Below, piece by piece: positions 40,840 to 50,575 of a stretch of 64,000 nucleotides of DNA (its first letter is position 1; every line of letters starts with the position of its first letter). Location: positions 82,488 through 146,487 of the forward strand of contig NZ_APML01000004.1 in assembly GCF_000359605.1 (NCBI RefSeq), in the 5' to 3' direction. The DNA comes from Gracilibacillus halophilus YIM-C55.5 (GTDB lineage: Bacteria; Bacillota; Bacilli; Bacillales; Amphibacillaceae). Made by a program: the position numbers and the translations under genes. Below the pieces are notes generated by a model, which saw only the letters and a list, made by a program, of their open reading frames with translations, was not told where the DNA came from and searched no databases.

Positions 40840-42465
40840 TTATGGTAAATATGCGATATAGTGTGGTTGTTGATAATCAAAATCGTATTGATACAATTGG
40901 TGGATCCAGTCCGTTCCATATTGATTCATGAAATACAACACGTTCCATATTCTCTCTTGCAAACCGTTTTCGGGATGTAAATGTAAGTTGACATAATCAA
41001 ACACTTGAATATGATGCGTATTCTCATTTTCCACTTCTTTACGTAAACGTTGGGTCAATGTTTCGACATCCTCTAATATAAATTCCAAATTTTTCTTTGC
41101 GTAATGCTTCACATCATCACTCATCGAATTCGCAACATCTTGAAGTGGTTCGTGCGCCTTTGTAATCGTCTGTTTCAATTGCGTTTCTAATGTGTGGATG
41201 GGTGGTGATAATTGTGATCGTAGCCAATTTTGTTTTTGATCTATTGTGCCATATTGAATGCTTGAATCGACGGGAATATCATATGTTGCTAAACGTTTAT
41301 TGACCTTTTCCTCAACTAACGTGATTGAAACTCTTGGTAATACTGGTGGCATTTTTCGTTCGAAGGCTTGAAATGTCGGCTTTAAAATTGACCAATAGCC
41401 TACTTCACTCGGTCCACCAAGAAATGCAAGTGTCGGAAATAATAAATCCTGCATGATAGGTCTTGTCACCACATTGTTGCTTAGTCTCTCAGGATGATCT
41501 GAAGCGATATGTAGCAATTCTTCTTCTGTTAATCGACATTCATTGTTTTTGCCAATCCATAGCGCACCTTCACGTTTTAATAAAATACGTTCGTTATCCA
41601 AATGATAAAACAGATGTCCATCATCTTCATCTACATCCACCGAAATAGGATAACCTAATTGTCTCAAGGATTGTAATGATTGATATACACCTGGATGCCA
41701 GGTTCCATGCGTTTGAATCATCTTTGTGAAAAATTCAGCTTCTAAACCTCGGACCTGGGGATCAGCAGAATCAACTAATATCAGCCCAGATTCAGCAAAC
41801 AAATGATGGACAAACGTAGCAAAGAAATCTACTAGCGTTTCAGATTCATCAACACATCGATTCATGGTATAGAATAGATCTTTCGTGTACGTTGTTTCAT
41901 CTAATTGTTTGGTGACTTCCTTTACCCACTGCTTTAATTGATCTCGGTCGACCTTTCGATGAGAAACAGAGGAACGGTCAGTGGCCCCATCATTAAATGG
42001 ATGCTTGACTAATTCATTTTCGCTTGGTAAGTAAATATGATTAATTTCATCAAAATCATGATCCTCACCCGCAATCCAAAACACAGGCAGTACAGGTTTA
42101 TTCAATTCCTTTTCTTGTTTTTGAGCTAATTGAATGATCGAAACAATTTTATGTATCGTATAAAGTGGTCCTGTAAGCAAACCTGCTTGTTGTCCCCCAA
42201 TGACAACCATACTTTCATCAGCTTTTAAGCGCTCAATGTTTGAAAAGGTCTCATCCGAAGCTTTCCAACGTTTGTTCAGATCATTTAACACCTTTGATAA
42301 ATTTTCACGCGGATACGTATATTCCTTCATGTCTTGCATTCGCTCATGAAAAACATTTTCTTCATATGGCTGATAATCAAAAAAACGAAAAAGCTCTTGA
42401 TGTTTGTTTCGATAAGAAGTGATAAATGTATGTAATAAGTCGATTGCGATCGATTCCATTTGCAT
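40840..42465 (-). CDS. bshC: Bacillithiol biosynthesis cysteine-adding enzyme
   Basis: Attaches cysteine to GlcN-malate, the last step in making bacillithiol, the low-molecular-weight thiol of Bacillaceae. 541 aa (B. subtilis 539). Conserved blocks: VVIGGQQAGLLTGPLYTIHK, VFWIAGEDHDFDEINH, and FLGGPSEVGYWSILK; a C-terminal coiled coil (about 440-490). Two in-frame ATGs (42465 and 42459) follow AAAGGGG; the first has better spacing. It lies next to mraZ, as yllA does in B. subtilis. Confidence 0.95.
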   Translation of the reverse strand: MQMESIAIDLLHTFITSYRNKHQELFRFFDYQPYEENVFHERMQDMKEYTYPRENLSKVLNDLNKRWKASDETFSNIERLKADESMVVIGGQQAGLLTGPLYTIHKIVSIIQLAQKQEKELNKPVLPVFWIAGEDHDFDEINHIYLPSENELVKHPFNDGATDRSSVSHRKVDRDQLKQWVKEVTKQLDETTYTKDLFYTMNRCVDESETLVDFFATFVHHLFAESGLILVDSADPQVRGLEAEFFTKMIQTHGTWHPGVYQSLQSLRQLGYPISVDVDEDDGHLFYHLDNERILLKREGALWIGKNNECRLTEEELLHIASDHPERLSNNVVTRPIMQDLLFPTLAFLGGPSEVGYWSILKPTFQAFERKMPPVLPRVSITLVEEKVNKRLATYDIPVDSSIQYGTIDQKQNWLRSQLSPPIHTLETQLKQTITKAHEPLQDVANSMSDDVKHYAKKNLEFILEDVETLTQRLRKEVENENTHHIQVFDYVNLHLHPENGLQERIWNVLYFMNQYGTDWIHQLYQYDFDYQQPHYIAYLP

Positions 42466-42552
42466 TGGTTATATGCCCCTTTGTTCAAATGATTCATTTT
42501 ATGATACCACTTGTATTTTACATAATTATATAAAGAAAAGCACATCATTTGT

Positions 42553-42939
42553 TTACACAGCGCGATAGATAAACAAGCACACACCATAGAGACTAAATCC
42601 AATATATAGAATAAAAAAAAGTAAAAAGCTCGATTTCCAAAAATACTTCCATATAACAGAAAAAATAATATCCTTCCCTTGTTTCCATTGAGCGAAAACA
42701 AAAATCGTAAACATAAAAGCAAGAAATAATATCATATAACCCGTTACATGATATTGAAATAGACTATAAATCATAGCGTTAACTGCTAAAATATAAAAAA
42801 TTGTTGTTGAATCAACAGCGATATGAATTGCTCGCCAATGCCGTTCAACTAAGCGCTTCGATGTAAAATATACCAAAACCGTTATGAAGAGCGGAATTGT
42901 AATCGCTATCGCCATAACATGAGCTAAAACATCAACCAT
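42553..42939 (-). CDS. DUF3397-family membrane protein
   Basis: A 128-aa integral membrane protein with four hydrophobic segments (about 4-26, 42-62, 68-88, 98-126) and a conserved-looking KRLVERHWRAIHIAVDSTT region after the first. Function unknown; members usually sit upstream of bshC and mraZ in Bacillaceae. ATG follows AAAGGTGG. Another, overlapping frame (42327-42722) is a shadow. Confidence 0.75.
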   Translation of the reverse strand: MVDVLAHVMAIAITIPLFITVLVYFTSKRLVERHWRAIHIAVDSTTIFYILAVNAMIYSLFQYHVTGYMILFLAFMFTIFVFAQWKQGKDIIFSVIWKYFWKSSFLLFFILYIGFSLYGVCLFIYRAV

Positions 42940-43009
42940 ATTTTTCCACCTTTTTACTAATTTTCATAACTGAACATATTTTATACTTGAAATAATACGA
43001 CATTTTTGT

Positions 43010-43047
43010 ACAAAAAACAACAAATACCCTATCTTTTGACAGGGTAT
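43010..43047 (-). terminator. Terminator of gerR/ylbO
   Basis: ATACCCT and AGGGTAT (7 bp, 10-base loop) followed by TTGTTGTTTTTTG on the minus strand, right after the stop at 43063. Confidence 0.8.
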
Positions 43048-43062
43048 CATAGGACTTTCATA

Positions 43063-43521
43063 TCATTTTTTCTGTAAAGCTTTCGCTTGTTCAATGTAAA
43101 CTTCAATCTTTGAAAGATACGAATCCATTTGCTCCATGTATTGTTTCAATTTTCTATTTTCAGTTCGTAAGACCTCTAATTGCGTCTGATCATCTACTTG
43201 CGCATAATAGGATTGTAACTTCTGTAATAATTGTATAATTTCTTGATTATCAAATTCCTCTAAGTGTTCTGTTTCCATGACATACCATTGCGTCTGTTCT
43301 TTCTTACGATTCGTTTTAGCCATTTGTATGGCATCTTCATAATTTTTTCGTAATGCAGCATTCCAGCGAAACCCACAAGCTGCTGGCGTTCGTGACAATT
43401 CATCACCAACTTCTTTAAACGCTTCTAATTGTGTCTTACCTTCGCGAATATATCGCAACACCGTCTCAGCTAATAAAATATCTTCATCCTTCGTCCAGGC
43501 ATCTTGACGATTCCCACGCAT
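43063..43521 (-). CDS. gerR: RsfA-family sporulation transcription factor (GerR/YlbO-like)
   Basis: Myb/SANT-like DNA-binding protein. 152 aa: N-terminal domain with [19 protein letters not shown] and [18 protein letters not shown] (about residues 6-60), and a C-terminal coiled coil (about 95-150). B. subtilis GerR (YlbO) is a sigma-E-controlled repressor in the mother cell, while its paralogue RsfA acts in the forespore; position next to rpmF and ylbN favours GerR. SD GGAGGTG precedes the ATG. Confidence 0.85.
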   Translation of the reverse strand: MRGNRQDAWTKDEDILLAETVLRYIREGKTQLEAFKEVGDELSRTPAACGFRWNAALRKNYEDAIQMAKTNRKKEQTQWYVMETEHLEEFDNQEIIQLLQKLQSYYAQVDDQTQLEVLRTENRKLKQYMEQMDSYLSKIEVYIEQAKALQKK

Positions 43522-43604
43522 TCATTCACCTCCTCCAACCGTTGCTATCAATGTATGCATTTAATAGAGGAGATAGAATAGAAATGAACATTTTCATAAA
43601 AAAT

Positions 43605-43650
43605 AAAAAAATAGTGTAAGAGAGAGAAACACTCTCTTACACTATTTTTA
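43605..43650. terminator. Bidirectional terminator after rpmF
   Basis: A perfect 18-bp stem (AAAAATAGTGTAAGAGAG with its complement) around 43606-43650, with A and T runs, just after the rpmF stop and before the gerR promoter region. Confidence 0.92.
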
Positions 43651-43663
43651 CTTTACCATTGAT

Positions 43664-43837
43664 TTACTGTTCAACCACTTGCTTCCCATCATAATGTCCA
43701 CAAGCTTTGCATACATGGTGCGGCTTTGTTAATTCACCACAGTTTGAACATTCAACCATTCCTGGTACGTGTAATTTCTTATGCGTACGGCGTTGGTTTT
43801 TTACCTTTTTTGAAGTTTTTCTCTTAGGTACTGCCAT
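43664..43837 (-). CDS. rpmF: Ribosomal protein bL32
   Basis: 57-aa ribosomal protein of the 50S subunit. It begins [20 protein letters not shown] and has a zinc ribbon with two CxxC pairs, ECSNCGE and VCKACG. This is the zinc-containing (C+) form. The ATG at 43837 follows AAAGGAGGTG. It follows ylbN with a 23-base gap, the nearly universal yceD-rpmF pair. Confidence 0.97.
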   Translation of the reverse strand: MAVPKRKTSKKVKNQRRTHKKLHVPGMVECSNCGELTKPHHVCKACGHYDGKQVVEQ

Positions 43838-43860
43838 GCATCACACCTCCTTTATGGAAG

Positions 43861-44382
43861 TCATTTATCTTCCTGATTATCCTGATCTAAGAACTCTTTT
43901 AACTTTTCAAAGCGAGGATCTACCTTTTCTTCCTGTTTAAACTCTGTTACAAGCTCCCAACCTTCTCCCGCTTCCAATGTATTTGCATGTAATGTATCTT
44001 CATCAGCAAATACACGAATCGGAATTTCCAATATTATATTTTCCTTGATAAATGGAGTTAAGTCAAGTACTTCTCCTTCAATTGTATGAACATCCTCATC
44101 ACTACTACCGTAAGGTGAAGTAGTAAACTGTTCTGATGCTTCAATTGTAAAGGGATAAGCAACGTCAACCAGCGTTCGGGCACACGGTAAGATCATTGTA
44201 CCATTTATCGAGAAATCGCAATAAATATGATTACCTTTCATCGTTAGCGTTGCATGTACATGTATCGAATCAATAGAACGGATATCATTATCCCATTCTT
44301 CGATTGCTGATACATCCACTTGTTCATCCAAAGAGATGGATTGATCCTTCGCTTGTTTTAGTTTTTGAATATACATTTTCAC
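43861..44382 (-). CDS. ylbN: DUF177 (YceD) family protein YlbN
   Basis: Protein linked to 23S rRNA and large-subunit assembly in other organisms. 173 aa from the GTG at 44382 (VKMYIQKLKQ), 6 bases behind GAGGTGATC; ATG at 44376 would be too far. Core block TMILPCARTLVDVAYPF carries the single conserved Cys, followed by the acidic stretch and DLTPFIKENIILEIPIR. It precedes rpmF as in most bacteria. Confidence 0.9.
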   Translation of the reverse strand: MKMYIQKLKQAKDQSISLDEQVDVSAIEEWDNDIRSIDSIHVHATLTMKGNHIYCDFSINGTMILPCARTLVDVAYPFTIEASEQFTTSPYGSSDEDVHTIEGEVLDLTPFIKENIILEIPIRVFADEDTLHANTLEAGEGWELVTEFKQEEKVDPRFEKLKEFLDQDNQEDK

Positions 44383-44472
44383 AATGATCACCTCAAGGCA
44401 ACAAGAAATATTTTAAAAGGAATCAGCCAATTTGTCAACATTTTATCTTTACAGCACAACGAATCGTTCTTA

Positions 44473-44481
44473 TGATATACT
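44473..44481 (+). promoter_or_regulatory. Extended -10 promoter of tmcAL
   Basis: TGATATACT, a TGn-extended -10 with one mismatch, 60 bases before the tmcAL ATG in the divergent ylbN-tmcAL gap. TTTACA upstream is 22 bases away, too far for a standard -35. Confidence 0.5.
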
Positions 44482-44540
44482 TACCGTTAACATCATCTTT
44501 TTATTCAATAAAATCTGTTTACATACGGATGGAGGTAGTT

Positions 44541-45752
44541 ATGAAAGCATGCGGTTTAATTGTTGAATATAACCCCTACCATAACGGACATCGTTATCAT
44601 TTGCAACAGTCGAAACAACAAACGAACGCAGATTGTATCGTAGCCGTCATGAGCGGAAATTTTCTACAACGCGGAGAACCAGCCATCGTTGACAAATTCA
44701 CTCGTGCAAAGATGGCCATCAATCAAGGAGTAGACTTAGTCGTTGAATTACCTTATCATTATGCAGTACAACATAGTGAACTTTTTGCCAAAGGAGCCGT
44801 TGCGCTATTAGAAACCTTACACGTAGAACATCTTGTGTTTGGTAGCGAACATGGACAAATAGAAGATTTTGTACAAATGGCCAACCTTCAATATCAATAT
44901 CAGGACACTTATGAAGCGTATGTGAAGCATTTTCTTCAACAAGGGGTTCGTTATCCAGTAGCGAATCAACTCGCATTTGAATCGATTCACAATGATCGAC
45001 TGGCTATCGATGTCACAAAGCCGAACAATATCCTTGGCTATCAATATGTAAAACAAACAATAGCATCTAATGGAAAGATCACACCACATACCATTCAGCG
45101 TATAAAGAGTCAATATCATGACCAGCATATCGAACAAGACATTGCTAGTGCGACCAGTATTCGCAATCAGTTGCAGCAACAAAAACAAATGACAAAATTA
45201 ATTGAAAATACATTGCCCTTACAAACGGTACAATTATTAACATATTATCAGCAACACTATGGAAAATGGCATTTTTGGGAAGACTATTTTCCCCTATTAC
45301 ACCATAAAGTACTCACATCTTCACCAACGGAACTTCGGCAAATCCATGAAGTAAGAGAAGGCATTGAACATCGACTTTATCACACAGCAAAACAAGCAAC
45401 ATCCTTTCAAGACTGGATGGAAAAGCTAAAAACGAAACGTTATACATGGACAAGTTTACAAAGGATGTTCACACATATTCTTACTCATACAACGAAAACA
45501 GAAATACAATCATTGTTGGCGTCTAGCGTTTTGCCTATACGAGTTCTAGCGATGACGAATATAGGGCAAACTTATTTACGATCGATCAAAAAAGAAATAA
45601 AGGCACCATTTTTCACAAGTATTAAGTCACCATTTCCATTACAAGAAAGCGCAGAACGGATTAGCAATGCATATTACGGAATTCAAGATCCGCACATACA
45701 ACCCATGATGCGAAACCAAGAATATCAACAACCGATTCAAAAAACCATGTGA
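44541..45752 (+). CDS. tmcAL: tRNA(Met) cytidine acetate ligase
   Basis: ATP-dependent enzyme that makes N4-acetylcytidine at the wobble position of elongator tRNA-Met using acetate (formerly YlbM). 403 aa from the ATG at 44541 behind GGAGGT; an upstream in-frame ATG 69 bases earlier has no SD. The nucleotidyltransferase motif VEYNPYHNGHRYH is at residues 8-20, AVMSGNFLQRGEPA near 38, and VFGSEHG near 100. It runs opposite to its ylb neighbours. Confidence 0.95.
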   Translation: MKACGLIVEYNPYHNGHRYHLQQSKQQTNADCIVAVMSGNFLQRGEPAIVDKFTRAKMAINQGVDLVVELPYHYAVQHSELFAKGAVALLETLHVEHLVFGSEHGQIEDFVQMANLQYQYQDTYEAYVKHFLQQGVRYPVANQLAFESIHNDRLAIDVTKPNNILGYQYVKQTIASNGKITPHTIQRIKSQYHDQHIEQDIASATSIRNQLQQQKQMTKLIENTLPLQTVQLLTYYQQHYGKWHFWEDYFPLLHHKVLTSSPTELRQIHEVREGIEHRLYHTAKQATSFQDWMEKLKTKRYTWTSLQRMFTHILTHTTKTEIQSLLASSVLPIRVLAMTNIGQTYLRSIKKEIKAPFFTSIKSPFPLQESAERISNAYYGIQDPHIQPMMRNQEYQQPIQKTM

Positions 45753-45772
45753 TCAGTCATCACATGGTTTTT
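45739..45772. terminator. Bidirectional terminator between tmcAL and ylbL
   Basis: AAAAACCATGTGAT and ATCACATGGTTTTT (14 bp, 5-base loop). The left arm contains the tmcAL stop codon; ylbL ends opposite at 45780. Confidence 0.9.
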
Positions 45773-45779
45773 CTATGCT

Positions 45780-46781
45780 TCAATTATTCATTTCTTTAAG
45801 GTAGTTGACAGCTTCAGTAAAGTCTTCGACAGTGACAATTTCCATATCGGTATTGATTTCTTCTGCCGTGCGATTCGCTACCTCTGCATTCGCTTTTGGA
45901 ACAAAGAAGAGATCACAATTCTCTTGGTCTGCAGCAATCACTTTCTTATCAACGCCTCCAATAGGGCCGATATTACCTTCATAATCAATCTCACCTGTAC
46001 CAGCAACCTGTAACCCATTCGTTAAATCTTGATCTGTTAACTGATCATATATTTCTAAAGAGAACATCAAACCTGCACTTGGACCACCTATATCTCCACT
46101 AGAAAACTCTACAGGTGGTTCTTCTGACACTTCCCGATTCGTTACTAATTGAATACCGATCCCAGCTTCTCCATCTAACTCAGGCATCGATTCAAGTGTA
46201 ATCTCTTCGGTCCAGGTTTCATCATCACGTTCAATAAAAACTTCGATCGTATCACCGGCGTCTTTATTTTCCACATAAGAAAGCAAGTCCTTCGTTTCGA
46301 CAATTTTTTGTTGATCGATCCTTACTATTTTATCTCCTGTTTCTAATATTCCCTGTGCTGGAGAACCATCAACAATCGAGACAACATATATTCCTTTGTA
46401 CTGAATATCTATTTTCTTATTCGCTGCTTTGTATGCAACAACAGTTGATGCTTCCTGCGAATTCTCCATCATCAGTAATTGTATATCCATATATTCTTCT
46501 TGACTCATACCATTTTGCAATACTTCTTCAATCGGCAATATCTCTTGATGATCTTGTAGTTTCGCAATCAAATAACTTAAAATCGTTGCTTGTCCTCCTT
46601 GTATCGTGACTAGGTGCATGTCACCTTCACTCTCTTCATCATCACCTACGGAAATTACTGGATCAAGCGGATCAGCGCTGCCTGGTTTTTGAATATAATA
46701 GGGTAGCTGATAATTAAATAAAACGAATACGCACACAACTAAAAGAATGATAAATAAAATTTTTCCTTTATTCTTGAACAT
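45780..46781 (-). CDS. ylbL: PDZ-containing Lon-like serine protease YlbL
   Basis: Membrane-anchored protease facing outside; B. subtilis YlbL cleaves the SOS division inhibitor YneA. 333 aa from the ATG at 46781 (MFKNKGKIL) behind AAGGAGAGG. One N-terminal membrane segment (about 6-25), a PDZ domain (about 115-200, IVDGSPAQGILETGDKIVRI) and a Lon-type catalytic domain with Ser in DIGGPSAGLMFSLE and Lys in GGVDKKVIAA, the Ser-Lys dyad. Confidence 0.94.
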   Translation of the reverse strand: MFKNKGKILFIILLVVCVFVLFNYQLPYYIQKPGSADPLDPVISVGDDEESEGDMHLVTIQGGQATILSYLIAKLQDHQEILPIEEVLQNGMSQEEYMDIQLLMMENSQEASTVVAYKAANKKIDIQYKGIYVVSIVDGSPAQGILETGDKIVRIDQQKIVETKDLLSYVENKDAGDTIEVFIERDDETWTEEITLESMPELDGEAGIGIQLVTNREVSEEPPVEFSSGDIGGPSAGLMFSLEIYDQLTDQDLTNGLQVAGTGEIDYEGNIGPIGGVDKKVIAADQENCDLFFVPKANAEVANRTAEEINTDMEIVTVEDFTEAVNYLKEMNN

Positions 46782-46989
46782 ACGAGAACCTCTCCTTCTA
46801 TGACCACACGCTCGAATCATAAATCATTCGTACAAGTAATACGTATATATAGACGAATAATTTCATCATCAAAAGTAATTATATTCTACAACTTTATCGA
46901 ACATACGTACAGTAATATGCTAAAAAAAGACGAAACACATGATCATGATAAGGTTAGAATGTTCTATGATTGTCCAAGGAGGATTATGT

Positions 46990-48177
46990 GTGAATCAAAA
47001 AATGATTTCTGTCACTTATGCCTGTTTATCACTAACTATGGCAATCTCCATTATATATTTTCCACATGCCGTATTAGATGCAAGTAGACGCGGATTAGAC
47101 ATGTGGGCAACCGTTGTTTTCCCATCATTGCTTCCATTTTTTATTGTTGCTGAACTTCTCATTGGATTTGGAGTTGTCCATTTTGTTGGGGTATTATGTG
47201 AACCTATCATGCGACCATTATTTAATGTTCCAGGTGTTGGTGGGTTTGTCTGGTCAATGGGGATGGCTAGTGGGTATCCTTCAGGCGCAAAACTGACTGC
47301 AAGATTGCGTCAAGAGGATCAATTAACCAAAATAGAAGCAGAGCGATTGCTCACATTCACCAATGCGTCTAATCCACTCTTTATCATTGGTGCGGTCTCC
47401 ATTGGATTCTTTCATGATCAAAAACTTGGCATTTTACTAGCTATCACTCATTATTTAGGGAATTTTTTCGTAGGCCTTTGTATGCGTTTCTATAAATATA
47501 ACGAAAGAAGCCGCTCCTCTCATTCTTTTTCAATTATTCGTGCACTACATAAGCTACATGAAGCTAGAATGAAAGATAAACGGCCGTTCGGAAAAATACT
47601 TGGAGATGCTGTCACCCAATCGATTCAAACATTGCTGTTAATTGGTGGCTTCATCATGCTTTTTTCAGTTATTACCCGATTAATCCAGGAAATGAAACTA
47701 AGTAATCTGATTGCTCACGTGATCGGGCAGTTCTTACAGCTGTTTCAACTTCCAAAAGAAATGGCTTCCCCTTTATTTACTGGCATGTTTGAAATCACAC
47801 TAGGTGCGAATGAAGTCGCTCATCAAGATGAAACATCCATCCTTGTACAAGCTGTTGTGGTCGCATTTATTCTTGCGTTCAATGGTTTTTCTGTACAAGC
47901 TCAAGTGGCTAGCATAATCGCTGAAACAGACATCCGTTTTGCTCCTTATTTTTTTGGACGGATTCTACATGGATTGATCGCTTGTCTGTTGACCATATTA
48001 CTTTTTAAACTGATTTATCCTGTTCATAAACCATTGCCTGCTGAGATCCCTGTATGGTACCAACAATCGGTCAATCAAATTGAGCAATCGATGCAGTTTT
48101 TCAACCAATTTGGTCCTTGGCTAACGATAAGTGCGTTATTTGTGTATTTACTTTTATATTTACGTCATAAAACATAA
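46990..48177 (+). CDS. ylbJ: Sporulation integral membrane protein YlbJ (SpoVV)
   Basis: Membrane protein of the outer forespore membrane needed for dipicolinic acid uptake by the spore. 395 aa with about eight hydrophobic segments and nucleoside-transporter-gate-type repeats; GMASGYPSGAKLTARL and TGMFEITLGANEVA are typical. Start is the GTG at 46990, 7 bases after AAGGAGG. In B. subtilis it is sigma-E-dependent; here ATATT-16-CATAC at 46881-46906 is a weak sigma-E-like match with too long a spacer. ylbK is missing between it and ylbL. Confidence 0.9.
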   Translation: MNQKMISVTYACLSLTMAISIIYFPHAVLDASRRGLDMWATVVFPSLLPFFIVAELLIGFGVVHFVGVLCEPIMRPLFNVPGVGGFVWSMGMASGYPSGAKLTARLRQEDQLTKIEAERLLTFTNASNPLFIIGAVSIGFFHDQKLGILLAITHYLGNFFVGLCMRFYKYNERSRSSHSFSIIRALHKLHEARMKDKRPFGKILGDAVTQSIQTLLLIGGFIMLFSVITRLIQEMKLSNLIAHVIGQFLQLFQLPKEMASPLFTGMFEITLGANEVAHQDETSILVQAVVVAFILAFNGFSVQAQVASIIAETDIRFAPYFFGRILHGLIACLLTILLFKLIYPVHKPLPAEIPVWYQQSVNQIEQSMQFFNQFGPWLTISALFVYLLLYLRHKT

Positions 48178-48179
48178 AC

Positions 48180-49239
<1,060 letters not shown>

Positions 49240-49283
49240 GATTCCCCTCCGACGTTCAACATGTAAGAATTTAGATCTATCTT

Positions 49284-49313
49284 ACTATAGCACGAATGGA
49301 CAAAACATCTCAA
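49284..49313 (-). promoter_or_regulatory. Sigma-A promoter of rsmD-coaD
   Basis: TTGAGA (49313-49308), 18 bases, TATAGT (49289-49284) on the minus strand, about 45 bases before the rsmD ATG. Confidence 0.7.
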
Positions 49314-49354
49314 ATTTTCATGTATATTTTGGCTGCTTTCCGTGCAAACTTTAA

Positions 49355-49511
49355 TTAAAGCAACAATCATTATGGGTTGCTTTAATACGGAGAAGACTTA
49401 CTTTTCCCCATAAGTTCTTCCTCCGGTTTCTCCTCTCCCTTTATCTTTTTATTTTCCGAATCGGGAAATAAAAAGAACCTGCAGTTGTTTTATCAACTGC
49501 AGGCTTTTTTT
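49355..49511 (+). ncRNA. Four-hairpin C-rich element, candidate small RNA
   Basis: Plus strand, in order: TTAAAGCAAC/GTTGCTTTAA (49355-49385, 10 bp perfect); CGGAGAAGACTTA with TAAGTTCTTCCTCCG (49388-49425, 13 bp with two bulges) whose loop is CTTTTCCCCA; an unpaired C/U-rich stretch TTTCTCCTCTCCCTTT; CTTTTTATTTTCC with GGGAAATAAAAAG (49445-49475); and CCTGCAGTTG/CAACTGCAGG (49478-49503) followed by seven T, a plus-strand terminator. Both flanking genes are on the minus strand; the last hairpin also serves as ylbG terminator (TTCTTTTTATTT). I found no convincing plus-strand promoter. Confidence 0.4.
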
Positions 49512-49514
49512 ATT

Positions 49515-49790
49515 TTATAAACCCATTCGGTAATCATACTCTTTTGCCTTGTCCGTAATCGGGTTATCAAATTCTGTTTTTACAAATGGTTTATATGATG
49601 GCTCAACATCAGTGACAAATTTCAGTTCTTTTAAAGCTTCGATTTGATCTTCAAGCTCGTCTTGATTGACATAAATAATAGCGTATTTTAGCCGTTTCGA
49701 AACATGAATGAGATGACCATAACGTTTCAAATGCTTCACATGTTTCATTTGATGGAACCAAACAACAATTCCTTGTCTCTTTGTAAACAT
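49515..49790 (-). CDS. ylbG: UPF0298 (DUF2129) family protein YlbG
   Basis: 91-aa conserved protein of unknown function. Typical blocks are RQGIVVWFHQMKHVKHLKRY, HVSKRLKYAIIYVNQDE and FVTDVEPSYKPFVKTEF. It follows ricF by 31 bases, as in B. subtilis. SD GTGAGG precedes the ATG. Its terminator is the hairpin at 49478-49503. Confidence 0.93.
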   Translation of the reverse strand: MFTKRQGIVVWFHQMKHVKHLKRYGHLIHVSKRLKYAIIYVNQDELEDQIEALKELKFVTDVEPSYKPFVKTEFDNPITDKAKEYDYRMGL

Positions 49791-49821
49791 ATCAATTCCT
49801 CACTTTTTAGCCGATAATGAA

Positions 49822-50265
49822 TTAGGAAGCTTTGCAACCACAACCACCGCTTCCTGATCCACAGCCACAACCGCCTTCTTTAAGTACAGCACCGTCTTTT
49901 GGTACTTTTACGTTGTCACTAACACTTGTAGCCACCACTTCACTCACTTCATCCAGTAGTTGTTGTAAATTACGCTCAGCTACCTTATATTCAGCCACTG
50001 TATGATGCATATCCATTTCCCGTTTCGCCACACGTATATCCTTCATAATCTTATTATAGTCAGGATGATACCTGCCAAAGCGCTCCACTTCCTCATATGA
50101 GTCCTTTAATTCATTAAAACGGGTAATGAGTGCTTGCGCTTCTGTGTCATGATCCATTGTACTTTTTGCCTTCTGAAATTCTTCCATGACTTCAGATTCT
50201 AATACCATTTGTCCTAATGCTTCTGATTGATCTAATATATTAACAATTTCCATTGTCGCTAGCAT
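49822..50265 (-). CDS. ricF: RicF (YlbF), Fe-S regulator subunit of RNase Y-dependent processing
   Basis: Part of the RicA-RicF-RicT complex (YmcA-YlbF-YaaT) that steers RNase Y and affects sporulation, competence and biofilm formation. 147 aa from the ATG at 50265 (MLATMEIVNIL) behind GGAGGTG; an in-frame start 27 bases upstream lacks an SD. Helical YlbF domain (about 10-115) and a glycine-cysteine tail, GGCGCGSGSGGCGCKAS, with four cysteines. In B. subtilis cysteines at the YlbF C terminus help bind [4Fe-4S]. Confidence 0.92.
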   Translation of the reverse strand: MLATMEIVNILDQSEALGQMVLESEVMEEFQKAKSTMDHDTEAQALITRFNELKDSYEEVERFGRYHPDYNKIMKDIRVAKREMDMHHTVAEYKVAERNLQQLLDEVSEVVATSVSDNVKVPKDGAVLKEGGCGCGSGSGGCGCKAS

Positions 50266-50328
50266 GCGCTTACACCTCCACAGTATTATCATACCAGTAA
50301 TTTCGCTGAATGAAAAGTGGCAGACTTT

Positions 50329-50562
50329 TTAGTCGTTCCATGCACCTGCCATTTCCATTAATAAGCGAATCATCTGTACATTTTGTTGTGTTTTTTCAAG
50401 TCTTTGCGGAATCGTTTTTCCATAGAATGTTTTTGCATACACTTCCATTTCTTTTATACTGGCTGGTTCCCTTGATAAATAGCGATACCATTCAGGATTC
50501 TTTCTGACAAACACCCATAAATCCTCTCGTTGTTGCATATAACGATACGCTTCAGGTTCTAT
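50329..50562 (-). CDS. ylbE: YlbE-like protein, probably with a non-standard ATA start
   Basis: Small protein of unknown function; the core is EDLWVFVRKNPEWYRYLSREP and GKTIPQRLEKTQQN. With a start at ATA (50562-50560) it is 77 aa, against 79 aa in B. subtilis as I recall. SD AGGAG (50576-50572) lies 9 bases before this ATA and overlaps the ylbD stop TAA, so spacing is ideal. Alternatives are poor: TTG at 50661 and ATG at 50622 lie inside ylbD without an SD, and ATG at 50541 loses part of the conserved region and has no SD. Confidence 0.72.
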   Translation of the reverse strand: MEPEAYRYMQQREDLWVFVRKNPEWYRYLSREPASIKEMEVYAKTFYGKTIPQRLEKTQQNVQMIRLLMEMAGAWND

Positions 50563-50575
50563 TTTTATCCACTCC

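Noticed and set aside
42327..42722. 131-codon minus-strand frame across the bshC start
   Set aside because: Overlaps bshC and the DUF3397 gene in another frame; composition is that of a shadow.
46881..46906. Sigma-E promoter for ylbJ
   Set aside because: ATATT-16-CATACG has a spacer too long and a -10 with mismatches; noted only in the gene entry.
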